Positions 1 through 9,097 of a stretch of 64,000 bases of DNA are shown here, piece by piece. Location of the stretch: positions 1 through 64,000 of the forward strand of contig NZ_JONH01000019.1 of assembly GCF_000711795.1 (NCBI RefSeq), read 5' to 3'. Position 1 is the first letter of the stretch. Each line of letters begins with the position of its first letter. The notes beneath the pieces are model-generated. The model was not told where the DNA came from, ran no database searches, and saw nothing but the letters and a program-made list of their open reading frames with translations. A program made the translations under genes and the position numbers. Origin of the DNA: Vibrio pacinii DSM 19139. Lineage in GTDB: Bacteria > Pseudomonadota > Gammaproteobacteria > Enterobacterales > Vibrionaceae.

Positions 1-79
1 GTTGTCGTTTCCGCTCGACTTGCATGTGTTAGGCCTGCCGCCAGCGTTCAATCTGAGCCATGATCAAACTCTTCAATTT
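1..79 (-). rRNA. rrs: 16S rRNA, 5' end only
   Basis: The reverse complement of this stretch reads as the conserved start of bacterial 16S rRNA, beginning AAATTGAAGAGTTTGATCAT and continuing through the ACGCTGGCGGCAGGCCTAAC region. The gene runs off the left edge, so only about 79 bases of its 5' end are present. It is the start of a ribosomal RNA operon transcribed leftwards from the promoters at 387-521. Confidence 0.97.
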
Positions 80-326
80 AAGTTTTTTCGGCTCAATGAA
101 TACTGACTTCAAAACTGCGCTTACTCGAAAGTAAACGGTAATTTTAAAGCTATTATCATTCCAACAGAATGATAATGAATTGACTGTGCCAAATAGCTAC
201 AAGTAGCTATTCGTATTGGTCACTCAGTTCATTGAACCCAATGTGTTTCCGAAGAAACGGTCATTGCCTAAGCAACAACTTATTGGATTATCATCAACGA
301 GTGCCCACACAGATTGATAGGTTTAT

Positions 327-340
327 ATTGTTAAAGAGCA
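327..340 (-). promoter_or_regulatory. rrn boxA antitermination element
   Basis: On the minus strand this reads TGCTCTTTAACAAT, matching the boxA sequence bound by NusB/NusE in rRNA leaders. It lies between the promoters and the 16S start, as expected for an rrn leader transcript. Confidence 0.85.
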
Positions 341-386
341 TTTTCTAACTTTCGTTGCGCTCAGCGCTTCGTCGTTAGGGGTGCGA

Positions 387-414
387 ATCTTACGCTTCCC
401 GTGTTGAGAGTCAA
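387..414 (-). promoter_or_regulatory. rRNA operon promoter, proximal
   Basis: Minus-strand -35 TTGACT (409-414) and -10 TAAGAT (387-392) are separated by 16 bases. This is a sigma70-type promoter placed about 300 bp before the 16S start, consistent with the P2 promoter of a Vibrio rrn operon. Confidence 0.75.
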
Positions 415-493
415 GAACTTTTTGATGATTTCTTTTCTCTCATTTTCCAACTCGCTGTGTGACTTCCGTCTCACTCCGTGTCGGTGAGGCGGC

Positions 494-521
494 ATTATAG
501 GGAGGTATGAGAGGATGACAA
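494..521 (-). promoter_or_regulatory. rRNA operon promoter, distal
   Basis: Minus-strand -35 TTGTCA (516-521) and -10 TATAAT (494-499) have a 16-bp spacer. A/T-rich sequence lies upstream (522-560, long A and T runs on the minus strand), like the UP elements of strong rRNA promoters. A GC-rich segment follows the -10, resembling a stringent-control discriminator. Confidence 0.75.
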
Positions 522-711
522 GCGTTTTTTTAAATTAATTTTTCGTTTGGTTAAAAAGAAATCAAAACACTGAAAATAGAATAAAATTTCAACATTTGAG
601 TCATGTCACATCAATGCGTTGGAAAAACATCAACCATATACGTAATATCGCTGTGTCTATTTTGTTAATGTAGACCTATTTTTTCTTAAACCTAAAAAGT
701 TGTATTCCAGT

Positions 712-1173
712 ATGAATTCAAACAAATCGACCTTATTGATTGTTGCCTTAGCCGTTTTGGGTGCAATCATCTTTTCGCAGGTAGCGGTTTCACCCGCTTT
801 AAGCTTTGTTGTAGGTGTTGTTGCCTCTACTTTTATCTTTAAACTTTCTACTACCAACAGCGAAGCAAAAGAAGAAGACGATCAAGCCAGCGACACTTCA
901 ACCAAAACCCTTTATGTCGGTAATCTGCCGTATAAAGCCAACGAATCACATGTTAAGGATCTCTTTGCTAAGCATGGGGAAGTTTTTGCCGTACGCTTAA
1001 TGAAAGATAAGCGCACTGGTAAAAGAAGAGGTTTTGGCTTTGTTGTGATGGCTGCAACCGATGTCCCAACCGCTATCGATGCGCTTAACGAGCAGGATTA
1101 CATGCAGCGTACATTAAAAGTACGTGTCGCTAACGATCCTAAATCTCAAGCGGATAGTATTGAACAGGACTAA
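712..1173 (+). CDS. membrane-anchored RRM RNA-binding protein
   Basis: A 153-aa protein with two hydrophobic N-terminal segments (about residues 6-24 and 29-46) followed by one RNA recognition motif. RNP2 is LYVGNL (about 67-72) and RNP1 is KRRGFGFV (about 104-111). The ATG at 712 is preferred over an upstream in-frame TTG at 700. The family is a single-RRM protein common in Vibrio and related marine gammaproteobacteria; its RNA target is not known to me. The last 35 bp overlap the 3' end of murI, which is transcribed towards it. It probably binds RNA at the inner membrane; that location is inferred from the two hydrophobic helices. Confidence 0.85.
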   Translation: MNSNKSTLLIVALAVLGAIIFSQVAVSPALSFVVGVVASTFIFKLSTTNSEAKEEDDQASDTSTKTLYVGNLPYKANESHVKDLFAKHGEVFAVRLMKDKRTGKRRGFGFVVMAATDVPTAIDALNEQDYMQRTLKVRVANDPKSQADSIEQD

Positions 1174-1945
1174 AACCGAACGCCTTTAAAGCCTTATTCA
1201 ACGCTTCCTCTTGCCAAGGGGGAGCGGTTGAAAAGATGTCACGACTGCCTTTTTTACTCTCATTATTGTTCAGCACTAAATCGTCCAGCGCTAACAGGCC
1301 TTCTACTCGACGTGCAATCGCCTCTCCCGAATCGATCAATTGAACCTGTTCACTCAACACAGCTTGAATCTCGGTTTTAATCAACGGAAAGTGGGTGCAG
1401 CCCAGAACCGCCACATCTATCTTATTGGCAATCGGCAATAAGATTTGCTTAAGTTCCTCTAGATCAATGCTTTCACCACGCAGTTTTTCTTCCGCAATAT
1501 CCACTAGTCTTGTAGAGCCCAGCAGTTTGACAGGCTTACTTTGCGAAAAATTGCGAATCAGGTCGTGCGTATAAGGACGAGTGATAGTCGCAGGTGTTGC
1601 AATCAGACCAACCGCTTTATTCGCCATATTAGAAGCTGGCTTTATCGCAGGTACAACTCCCACCACAGGAATAGACAGTTTGGCCCGCAAAGTAGGTAGA
1701 ACAATGGTACTTGCGGTATTACAAGCGATCACAACCAAGTCGACGTGATACTGCTCAACCATTGAGGTGATTAACGTATCAACCCGAGCTATTAAGGTAT
1801 GACGATCCAGTTCTCCATATGGATAGGCTTGATTGTCAAAGATATAGAGGTAATCAAGTTGAGGCAGCTTAGTCTCTATTTCTTGATAAACTGAAAGGCC
1901 ACCAACGCCAGAGTCAAAGATAAGAATTTTTGCTTGTTGGGACAC
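1139..1945 (-). CDS. murI: glutamate racemase
   Basis: A 268-aa cytoplasmic enzyme that interconverts L- and D-glutamate, supplying D-Glu for peptidoglycan. The FDSGVGG motif with the substrate-binding Asp/Ser lies near the N terminus, and the two catalytic cysteines sit in the ACNTAS and LGCTHFP motifs. The start is taken as GTG at 1943-1945, giving [16 protein letters not shown]; the open frame extends upstream to 2071, but that extension is not family-like and would run into the gene before it. murI follows the PP-loop ATPase gene by 46 bp and overlaps the RRM gene tail to tail. Confidence 0.93.
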   Translation of the reverse strand: MSQQAKILIFDSGVGGLSVYQEIETKLPQLDYLYIFDNQAYPYGELDRHTLIARVDTLITSMVEQYHVDLVVIACNTASTIVLPTLRAKLSIPVVGVVPAIKPASNMANKAVGLIATPATITRPYTHDLIRNFSQSKPVKLLGSTRLVDIAEEKLRGESIDLEELKQILLPIANKIDVAVLGCTHFPLIKTEIQAVLSEQVQLIDSGEAIARRVEGLLALDDLVLNNNESKKGSRDIFSTAPPWQEEALNKALKAFGFSPVQYYPLEI

Positions 1946-1991
1946 CGGGTTCGCTCGTTTGTTTTCGACTTGGCAATAATACTCGCTGCGC

Positions 1992-2663
1992 TTAATTTGG
2001 CAATATCTTCGCATGATAGCGCTGATGGCTAAAACGTTCACCAACGTCGATTTGAGTTGGAGACAATTCAAGCTGGCCGCGATAACTGCGCGTTTTGGTC
2101 ACCAAAGTATGAAACTCTCCATTTTCACCACAAGGATCGATACCTTGAGGCAAACTGGTAATAAAGTCACTGTTATACCAGCGGCCACAATATTGCCGAC
2201 TCAATGCATGGCCATCAACTGTGACCACCAATGTTTTAATTTGTCGTGCCATAATTTCACTGGCAAGTGCCGAGCTGCTTTCACCTAATAATGGAAAAAC
2301 ACACTCCCACCCCGCAGGTTCGATGTAACTTCGCCGATAGGCTTCAATGCCATTACAAAACATATCGCCAAAGGCCACTGCATCGATTGATAAGCCACAC
2401 TGCTTTAGCGCCGTAACAATAGTGGTTTGATAAACTTCGTTACTCGGAAATACTTGCGGCAGTTCTATTTTAACTAAGGGTAGGTTTAACAGCGCGGCCT
2501 GCATTTCGACAACCTTCATTGGTGTTGCCTGAAAGGGCACCTCATTACTGACGTAAGTAGTATAGAGCCCTATCACTTGATAATCAGAACTCTCGATTAA
2601 CCTTTCAAGGGTCAATGTCGAGTCTTTACCACTCGACCAACTGATGATGACTTTCTTTTTCAT
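1992..2663 (-). CDS. Dph6-like PP-loop ATPase (DUF71 family)
   Basis: A 223-aa protein with the PP-loop ATP-binding motif SSGKDS at residues 10-15. The body matches the diphthine-ammonia ligase/DUF71 family, including the [20 protein letters not shown] stretch in the second half. Bacteria lack diphthamide, so the substrate here is unknown; members act by adenylating a substrate and releasing pyrophosphate. It lies between btuB and murI on the same strand, with a hairpin terminator between it and btuB, so only read-through would place it under cobalamin control. Confidence 0.85.
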   Translation of the reverse strand: MKKKVIISWSSGKDSTLTLERLIESSDYQVIGLYTTYVSNEVPFQATPMKVVEMQAALLNLPLVKIELPQVFPSNEVYQTTIVTALKQCGLSIDAVAFGDMFCNGIEAYRRSYIEPAGWECVFPLLGESSSALASEIMARQIKTLVVTVDGHALSRQYCGRWYNSDFITSLPQGIDPCGENGEFHTLVTKTRSYRGQLELSPTQIDVGERFSHQRYHAKILPN

Positions 2664-2684
2664 AGGCGATATATAGATAAGTAA

Positions 2685-2704
2685 AAACCGCCCGAAGGCG
2701 GTTT
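2685..2704 (-). terminator. terminator after btuB
   Basis: An 8-bp stem (AAACCGCC/GGCGGTTT) with a CGAA tetraloop, followed on the minus strand by a short U run. It begins 7 bp past the btuB stop and lies just before the PP-loop ATPase gene. Confidence 0.8.
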
Positions 2705-2710
2705 AAGTGA

Positions 2711-4528
2711 TTAGAATTGGTAAGTTAGGTTTGCGAAAAATCTGCGCTCCGGCGCTTTATAGCCGAGCGTAGTCTCATACTTCTCGTCAATAAGGTTATC
2801 GATGCGGCCTCTCACAACTAATTCAGGAGAAATCCAATAACCAACGGATACATCCCACAAGCTAATTGAAGGCAGTATATTATCTGCGGAGTACGTTTCG
2901 TTTGGATTACCTAAGCGCTCGCCGGTATACGTGTAGGTCAAGTTGAAATCAAGCGCTTCATACGATACATCCATCAGCCATTTATAATTTTCATCAGCAC
3001 GCTTAGCTAACTTATTACCTTTAGAGTCATTGTGATCTTTAAACTCAGCAACCACCGTGTGATGAATGAATAACGTTTCAAACTGAGCGGTTATCTCTAG
3101 ACCTCTTAGTTTGGCATCAACATTTTGCGGGTACCATGGCGAACCTTGATACCAAATAATTAGGTTATCAACTTCATTGTCATAAGCGGTCACGTCAAGC
3201 TCAAAAAGATCAAAGTTACCGACATAACCAATCTCTCGATTAAGAGCTTCTTCCGGCTTTAAGTCCGAATTGTAGGTTAAGTCAGAGTAACTTGGCGCCT
3301 TGAATGCCGTACCCGCCGCGGCACGTACTGAGTGAATGTCATTAATACTATAGCGTGCACCTAAAGACCAAGTGGTGTAGTTGTCGTAGGTATCGTGCTT
3401 ATCGTTTCGAACACTACCTGATAGCTGTACAGAACCAACGTGAGCATCCGCAGACACATAAAGTCCTGTCGTATCGCGAGACTCGCCGGCCAGCGCATCT
3501 GCAAAACCATATGATAACGCGCCTTCATTGAGTTTTTCTCTACGCCAATCAGCTCCGGCACCAAGAGCAATGACTTCGTTTAGTTGGTAAAGATTTAGAA
3601 ATTGAAGCGTTGTTAGATCAATCTCTTTTTTCGTGCCAGCGTTATCCTTGCCTTCAACTTGAGAGTAATCTAAATTGTCGATAGCTTGTTGGTTAGCTCT
3701 AAAGACCGAGTTCAGCAAGTCTCCTTGGTACTCTAATTCAGCAGTTACGCTGAGATTTTCAGAATAACCAAATTTCTTACCGCCTGAGTCATACTCAGTC
3801 AAACTGTCAAACCAACGTAAAGAAGCCTTACCGAGTAGCTTATCTGTTATCGGTTGTGAGTATGATGCAAATAAGTTCTTACTCTCGTAGCCATAGTCTA
3901 GGCCTGTTGCAGGGGTTTTAATATCATAACCCTCAGTCTCTTCAAAACCACCGGCCAACTTCAAGCTTCCACCGTTGCTTAGTTTGGCGGTATTAGAGAA
4001 GCTCGCTTCTTTTTGCGCATCACTTCCTGCTCCAAGTGAGACATAGGTTGATTCACGACTATCACCAGACGCGGTAATCACATTAATCACGCCAGCGACA
4101 GCATCTGAACCATATAAAGCACCACCAGAGCCGCGAATGACCTCTACACGCTCAATAATTCCAACTGGAATATGATTAAATTTGATACCACCAGCCGCCG
4201 TGTCAATACGAACACCGTCGACTAAGAATAAAACCTGGTCACTATTGTAGCCACGCATAAATACCGATGCACTGTGGCCACGACCACCCGTTTGAGAGAC
4301 TTCTATGCCTGGGATACGTTTAAAAATATCAACGAGTGATTTCGCTTGAATTGCGTCAATTTCTTGCTTTGATATGATCGTGGTCGAAGCAATCACATCC
4401 TGTAGCGGTTGTTCAAAACGGTTAGCGGTAACGACGATAGTTTCGTCAGCAGAGATTTCTTGAGCGTATGAAAAAGAGGTGTACGGAAGTAGCGATGCCA
4501 CGGCTATCGCTAAAATAGATCGGTTCAT
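2711..4528 (-). CDS. btuB: TonB-dependent vitamin B12 receptor
   Basis: A 605-aa outer-membrane beta-barrel that imports cobalamin using TonB energy. The N terminus has a signal peptide ending near SYA, then a TonB box (ETIVVTA), a plug domain (VDGVRIDTAAGG region; RGSGGALYGSDAVAGVINVIT), and a barrel ending in Phe (NLTYQF). Length is close to E. coli BtuB. A cobalamin riboswitch in the leader supports the B12 assignment over other TonB receptors. A terminator follows directly. Confidence 0.93.
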   Translation of the reverse strand: MNRSILAIAVASLLPYTSFSYAQEISADETIVVTANRFEQPLQDVIASTTIISKQEIDAIQAKSLVDIFKRIPGIEVSQTGGRGHSASVFMRGYNSDQVLFLVDGVRIDTAAGGIKFNHIPVGIIERVEVIRGSGGALYGSDAVAGVINVITASGDSRESTYVSLGAGSDAQKEASFSNTAKLSNGGSLKLAGGFEETEGYDIKTPATGLDYGYESKNLFASYSQPITDKLLGKASLRWFDSLTEYDSGGKKFGYSENLSVTAELEYQGDLLNSVFRANQQAIDNLDYSQVEGKDNAGTKKEIDLTTLQFLNLYQLNEVIALGAGADWRREKLNEGALSYGFADALAGESRDTTGLYVSADAHVGSVQLSGSVRNDKHDTYDNYTTWSLGARYSINDIHSVRAAAGTAFKAPSYSDLTYNSDLKPEEALNREIGYVGNFDLFELDVTAYDNEVDNLIIWYQGSPWYPQNVDAKLRGLEITAQFETLFIHHTVVAEFKDHNDSKGNKLAKRADENYKWLMDVSYEALDFNLTYTYTGERLGNPNETYSADNILPSISLWDVSVGYWISPELVVRGRIDNLIDEKYETTLGYKAPERRFFANLTYQF

Positions 4529-4569
4529 TGTTTAATCCTAAATCGCGTAAGTCCTAGTGAGTCGGAAAG

Positions 4570-4755
4570 CATTCCATTGTGACTCAGGCGCTGGCAGGTA
4601 TTCGGACTTAAGAGCTTGGCTATGCCACCTACTTGCTCGACTTCCCACATCAATCTCTATGCAGTGTCATTTGAGCGTTCGTTCTCTTTTACCGCTGCGC
4701 GTCAGTTCTGGATTTACACCAGATTCCCTTTTGGCCGTCTATACATCTAAACAGC
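4570..4755 (-). promoter_or_regulatory. cobalamin riboswitch (btuB leader)
   Basis: The minus strand contains the B12 box (4591-4610, AAGTCCGAATACCTGCCAG) near its 3' end and, upstream, the GGGAATCTGGTG...AATCCAGAACTGACGCGCAGCGGTAA core of the cobalamin aptamer (about 4685-4735). It lies 40 bp before btuB. Binding of adenosylcobalamin to this class represses the downstream receptor gene. Confidence 0.92.
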
Positions 4756-4977
4756 ACCAGCTTGGCGATGATGTTATTAAGCAATTGATAGTTTGTCCAG
4801 CCAATATTGAACGGAACTATAAATTAACGCCTAATTCGTGGTCAGCCAACACAGGTTTTACACGCTATATTTTGTTGATTAGGCGCTCAATGCTGGACAT
4901 CACGCTGAGATTGAATAAAATCTGCGCTCTCAAATACAACACACCCTCCACAGGTACAAATACCAAAGGTAATGATC

Positions 4978-6087
4978 ATGGCGACTCTGGACGTAAACCC
5001 GCAACGCTACCAAGAACAACTGGCTGAAAAGGTCGAGCGTCTCAATGAGATGTTTTCAGATTACAATGTACCTGAATTGGAAGTGTTTGAATCACCAGAA
5101 CAGAACTACCGCATGCGTGCTGAATTTCGTATTTGGCATGAAGGTGAAGACCTTTATTATATCATGTTCAATCAACAAACCCGTGAGAAATATCGTGTTG
5201 ACCAGTTCCCAGCAGCAAGTCGCCTGATCAACGACCTTATGCCTCTACTCATTGATGCCATCAGGGACAACGACTCTCTACGCCGTAAACTATTTCAAGT
5301 GGATTTCTTATCAACATTAAGCGGCGAGATTTTGGTTTCGCTGCTTTACCACCGGCAACTTGATGATGAGTGGACACAAAACGCCAAAGCACTCAAACAA
5401 CGCCTTAACGATGAAGGGTTTAACCTGAATCTTATTGGCCGCGCGCGTAAGATGAAAGTCGTCCTCGATCGAGATTACGTCATCGAGAAACTGGATGTAA
5501 ACGGCAAGCCTTATGTCTACCAACAAGTTGAGAACAGTTTTACTCAACCTAACGGTAAGGTCGCAGAGAAGATGTTGGAATGGGCGGTTGATTGCACCCA
5601 AGATAGCCAAGGTGACTTACTTGAGCTTTACTGCGGTAATGGTAATTTCTCTCTAGCGCTGGCGCAGAACTTTGACCGCGTGCTCGCCACAGAACTCGCG
5701 AAGCCTTCTGTGGTTTCTGCACAATATAACATTGCAGCGAATAAGATTGATAACGTGCAAATTTTGCGCTTGTCGGCTGAAGAGTTTACTGAAGCAATTG
5801 AAGGAAAACGTGAGTTTCGCCGTCTAAAAGAAGCGGGCGTTGACTTAAACAGCTACAACTGCCATACCATTTTTGTCGATCCCCCACGCTCAGGGATGGA
5901 CATCGATACCTGCAAAATGGTGCAAGGTTACCAGCGCATCATGTACATCTCTTGTAATCCTGAAACGCTCAAAGATAACCTCGATATTCTGAGTCACACT
6001 CATAACATCACCCGTTTTGCACTATTCGATCAATTTCCATTTACCCACCACATGGAAGCGGGTGTCATGCTAGATCGCATTAAATAA
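4978..6087 (+). CDS. trmA: tRNA (uracil-5-)-methyltransferase, 3' end remade by the island
   Basis: A 369-aa SAM-dependent enzyme that makes m5U54 in tRNA. Visible motifs are the SAM site [16 protein letters not shown], the DPPRSGMD motif and the catalytic Cys in ISCNPETL (residue about 326). The second ATG (4978) is chosen because AAAGG at 4965-4969 is well spaced from it and too close to the ATG at 4972. The last codons are unusual: a 26-bp repeat at 6040-6065 is the left attachment site of the island, and the sequence after it (ending DRIK) comes from the island. The original ending (ERKV) is now at 45262-45283. The enzyme should still work. Confidence 0.95.
   Translation: MATLDVNPQRYQEQLAEKVERLNEMFSDYNVPELEVFESPEQNYRMRAEFRIWHEGEDLYYIMFNQQTREKYRVDQFPAASRLINDLMPLLIDAIRDNDSLRRKLFQVDFLSTLSGEILVSLLYHRQLDDEWTQNAKALKQRLNDEGFNLNLIGRARKMKVVLDRDYVIEKLDVNGKPYVYQQVENSFTQPNGKVAEKMLEWAVDCTQDSQGDLLELYCGNGNFSLALAQNFDRVLATELAKPSVVSAQYNIAANKIDNVQILRLSAEEFTEAIEGKREFRRLKEAGVDLNSYNCHTIFVDPPRSGMDIDTCKMVQGYQRIMYISCNPETLKDNLDILSHTHNITRFALFDQFPFTHHMEAGVMLDRIK
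6040..6065 (+). repeat. attL: left attachment-site repeat in trmA
   Basis: A 26-bp sequence coding FTHHMEAGV in trmA that recurs exactly at 45236-45261. Similarity continues for nine more bases with one mismatch (to 6074 and 45270). The distant copy lies next to an integrase gene, so the pair marks the ends of an integrated element. Confidence 0.93.
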
Positions 6088-6126
6088 GGACTTGAAAGGT
6101 TTTTAGCTGTAGCAAAAAAACGCTCT

Positions 6127-6146
6127 GGGTACGGCTTGGGGTACGG
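6127..6146 (+). repeat. left-arm GGGTACGG direct repeats (x2)
   Basis: GGGTACGG occurs at 6127-6134 and 6139-6146, a 12-bp period. The same motif occurs three times at the same period near the right end (45077-45108). The positions inside both island ends suggest arm-type binding sites for the integrase or an excision factor; this role is inferred. A short inverted repeat (ACAAAGTC/GACTTTGT, 6184-6208) lies between these and the doc terminator. Confidence 0.7.
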
Positions 6147-6231
6147 GAAGCTTGTTATGGACTATCGACTAATAGTGAATTTGACAAAGTCACTTAAAGC
6201 GACTTTGTAGTCTAGATTAGTACACTTAAAA

Positions 6232-6267
6232 AATTATAGAGCCTCCGGTTAAGGAGGCTCTATAATT
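6232..6267 (-). terminator. terminator of the hsd-rhuM-doc operon
   Basis: A perfect 15-bp stem (AATTATAGAGCCTCC and its complement) with a 6-base loop, followed on the minus strand by a T run. It begins 6 bp after the doc stop codon. Confidence 0.85.
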
Positions 6268-6272
6268 GTCGG

Positions 6273-6743
6273 CTAGTATTGCCTACTTTCCTCGGCTCGT
6301 TCAACGGCCTCATAAATTTCCAGTTTCAACTCTAGAGAATACTCATCATCATACAGAATTGAGCTAATGATTTTATGCAGTAACTCTTTGTCAATAACGT
6401 TATCGGCGACCCAAACGGCGATGTTCTCCATTTCACGAACGAAATGCTGCACGATGTAGTCAAATCCGTTGAGCTCTAAAAAGTAAGCACCGAGAGCAAG
6501 TGAGGAACGTTTATTCCCATCATTAAAAGCGTGATTTTTGTTGATGGAAAATGCTAAGTGAGTCAGCTTGTCTTCGATTTCAGGGTAATATAAGTCGTTT
6601 TGAATATGCTCTAATGGGCTTTCAAGTTGACCAATATCTTTTGTCCCAGTTAAGCCACCTGATTTTTCTATGATCCAATCATGCGTTCTAATCGCATAAG
6701 CAACATCAAAATAAAAAAATCTTGGTTGAACCTCTCCAGTCAT
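6273..6743 (-). CDS. Doc/Fic-family toxin-like protein
   Basis: A 156-aa protein of the death-on-curing branch of the Fic fold. The signature HAFNDGNKR lies at residues 71-79, with the His, Asn and Arg positions of the Fic/Doc active site intact. Phage P1 Doc phosphorylates EF-Tu, while other Fic proteins AMPylate; which chemistry applies here cannot be read from the motif. It starts 1 bp after the rhuM stop, so the two are surely cotranscribed and probably translationally coupled. No Phd-like antitoxin gene is next to it; the RhuM protein occupies that position. It is the last gene of the type I restriction operon. Confidence 0.85.
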   Translation of the reverse strand: MTGEVQPRFFYFDVAYAIRTHDWIIEKSGGLTGTKDIGQLESPLEHIQNDLYYPEIEDKLTHLAFSINKNHAFNDGNKRSSLALGAYFLELNGFDYIVQHFVREMENIAVWVADNVIDKELLHKIISSILYDDEYSLELKLEIYEAVERAEESRQY

Positions 6744-6744
6744 A

Positions 6745-7758
6745 TCAGCGATCCTTCAAGCGTTTGAATACATCCAATGTATCTGGATCGCTGAGCTGCT
6801 CCTCTAGAGACTTACTCTTCTCTCCAAGAAAACGTTCAAAGTCGGCTTCTGGTACTGACTTTATGTATGCTTCTAGTTTTTCATGTAAAGCATCTCTAAA
6901 ACATAAATCACGACTCGCCATTTTTGTTCTAGCATCCAATATCAACGGTCTAAACAACGGGTGCTGCTCAAAGCTCGCAAACAGTACCTCCGCCTCTTTC
7001 TGGGTCAAAGGACGCCCTAGTTTTACACTTCTGTGTTCTAGCTCATGCGCAATACCTGACTCAAAACTGGCGATAAGGGTGAGGACTTCTGAGTACATGG
7101 TTTCACGGATCTTATCCTTTTCAGCCAACCGTAGTATTTTTTTATACTCAGCCGCATTCTCATGGAAGATGCTTTGGTAGATTAGGTTGGTAAAACGGCC
7201 ATATTTCCACTTATTGCCATCTACATATTTATCTAGAGCATCCGTGAACTGTTTCCGATAATTTTCCTCTTGGAACGACGCCATTAAGTAATCTTGATCT
7301 CGCTGGTTGATGTACTTGGTGTGACCACCAGCACGTTCAGCAAGTACATCAATAACGATATTGAGCACACGGGAACGTAGCTCCTTAGCTCGTTCACTGT
7401 CAGTTAACAGCATGCCAAGGTTCAAAATGGCACGAAAAGAGAAAACACCCAACACACTAGTTTTGGTACCGTCATCGATGACGGTACCATGAGTTAACAC
7501 TTTGAATTCTCTAAGCTTTGAACCTCTTAGAATTTGATAGCCATTGTTTTTCAATTCATCCGCATGACTAGATAAATAGCGTTCAATAGTACGTTCGCTG
7601 ATTTCAAATAACTCCATAACCTGCTGCTTGGTAAATACAGCTTCACCCTCAAACTGAATACCTCCTAACGCAAGGTGTTGCTCAGCTTTCTGCAAGGCGT
7701 AGCGGTTATTCAGAATGTTTTGCCTGTCATGCAAAGACTCCGTGAGATCTTTAGCCAT
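6745..7758 (-). CDS. RhuM-family protein
   Basis: A 337-aa protein resembling the RhuM family first named from a Salmonella pathogenicity island. The N-terminal part has a helix-turn-helix-like stretch (FTKQQVMELFEISERTIERY, about 42-61), then the conserved FRAILNLGMLLTDSERAKELRSR and RDQDYLMASF segments. The molecular role of the family is unknown to me; a DNA-binding or regulatory function is suggested by the N terminus. It overlaps hsdS by 8 bp and abuts doc, so it may act as a regulator or neutraliser of the Doc-like protein; that is inference. Confidence 0.8.
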   Translation of the reverse strand: MAKDLTESLHDRQNILNNRYALQKAEQHLALGGIQFEGEAVFTKQQVMELFEISERTIERYLSSHADELKNNGYQILRGSKLREFKVLTHGTVIDDGTKTSVLGVFSFRAILNLGMLLTDSERAKELRSRVLNIVIDVLAERAGGHTKYINQRDQDYLMASFQEENYRKQFTDALDKYVDGNKWKYGRFTNLIYQSIFHENAAEYKKILRLAEKDKIRETMYSEVLTLIASFESGIAHELEHRSVKLGRPLTQKEAEVLFASFEQHPLFRPLILDARTKMASRDLCFRDALHEKLEAYIKSVPEADFERFLGEKSKSLEEQLSDPDTLDVFKRLKDR

Positions 7759-9097
7759 GCTGAGCCTCCTTTGATTCAGTGCTTGGTTTTACCGTTACTT
7801 GGCCGTTCATTAGCATTGGTAGAAGCCAATCTCTCAGGCCTGCTAACTCTGCATTCTCTTTAAGTTTCTTCTGCCTTTGTTCTTGCAAAGGAGAAACAAA
7901 CTGGAAAAACTTCTTAGCTAGATCTTTAGGAGGCATCACTACGTTGTAATTACTGACGAATGACTCGAATAAAAGATTTTTGATACCACTAGTTTTCCCT
8001 TCCCAACCAAACAAAACACCATTTTCGTACAGGCTTTGCCACTGGTATGCGAAGTTATAGAAATAGCTCTTATCTATAAGGTCTATCGCTTTGCAGAAGT
8101 TGGAACAGATCAGAGGATAGTTAAATCTATCTAAAACATGCTCTGTAATAAAAGCCATTCGACCAGTAGATTGAGTGGGGCTACCACCTGATATTTCGAT
8201 AACAAAGTCAAATGGAGCAAGAAGTTTGTGATCATTCTTTTTAAGAATAAATCGGTTAGGCGCATCGACATTTCCTTGACCATTTATGCCGTTAATATCT
8301 GCGCCTCTTATGCAATCAACCTGAAGTGTGTAGTTACCTTGCTTGGTTTCTTTTCCCCAATCACCAGTTTTATCTGAACGAATCCAATCAGATATTGCAT
8401 TAACGTGCCAGTCAGCTGGAATTTCCTGCTTCAAAACAGGGTCATAAACCATCTTTCCGCCAGAAGCTTTATATGGTTTTCCATTGGCATCAGGGAAATC
8501 AAACTGAACAAACCAGTAGTCATAAAGCGTTTTAGCCATGGCTTCTAGCTCAGAATTGATACGATTGTTGCGTTCGATTTTATCGTCAATGTCTCTTAAT
8601 ACTTTTGAGATCTGTTTTTGCACGCTTAAAGGTGGCGTATTAATCTCAAATTCTGAACAGTCGGGCACTCTAATATGGCTAACCGTAGAACCTGTACTGT
8701 CATGTTTACGAAACTGAAATTGTAGATCTGGAGACAAGAAGGCATATAGCAAATAGTTAGGGTCAAGCTTCTTAGGGTTTACTCGATACTGCATAATTCT
8801 TTGACCTAGAAATACGGTATCTTCAAAATTTACTAAGCCAGCTTCGCCCATCGGTGCCTCTCTGGTAAGCAAGACATCTCCTTTATTCACAGTTGCTCGC
8901 CGAGTCCATTTCTCATATGTTTCTTTTTCTACGTAACGACAGCCAGCTAAGTCTATCTTTCCCTTCTTGATATTTGGGGTACGGATCATCTTATATGGGG
9001 TTACACGTTCTACTCTTGGTGCCGTCTTATTAATGCAGTCAACAATAAGTTCACAAAGTTCTGAAACCTTTACTCGTGGCCAATGTTCAGCTTTCAT
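7751..9097 (-). CDS. hsdS: type I restriction-modification specificity subunit
   Basis: A 448-aa HsdS that recognises the two halves of a bipartite DNA target. It has two target-recognition domains, starting near WPRVKVSELCELIVD (residue 6) and IPADWHVNAISDWIR (about 227), each followed by a helical conserved region (PLSVQKQISKVLRDIDDKIERN; PLQEQRQKKLKENAEL). The gene overlaps hsdM by 11 bp upstream and rhuM by 8 bp downstream. The recognition domains would fix the specificity, which cannot be read from the sequence. Confidence 0.92.
   Translation of the reverse strand: MKAEHWPRVKVSELCELIVDCINKTAPRVERVTPYKMIRTPNIKKGKIDLAGCRYVEKETYEKWTRRATVNKGDVLLTREAPMGEAGLVNFEDTVFLGQRIMQYRVNPKKLDPNYLLYAFLSPDLQFQFRKHDSTGSTVSHIRVPDCSEFEINTPPLSVQKQISKVLRDIDDKIERNNRINSELEAMAKTLYDYWFVQFDFPDANGKPYKASGGKMVYDPVLKQEIPADWHVNAISDWIRSDKTGDWGKETKQGNYTLQVDCIRGADINGINGQGNVDAPNRFILKKNDHKLLAPFDFVIEISGGSPTQSTGRMAFITEHVLDRFNYPLICSNFCKAIDLIDKSYFYNFAYQWQSLYENGVLFGWEGKTSGIKNLLFESFVSNYNVVMPPKDLAKKFFQFVSPLQEQRQKKLKENAELAGLRDWLLPMLMNGQVTVKPSTESKEAQHG

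Noticed and set aside
4557..5027. A 156-codon plus-strand frame
   Set aside because: It lies across the antisense of the cobalamin riboswitch and into the trmA start; composition and content are not protein-like.
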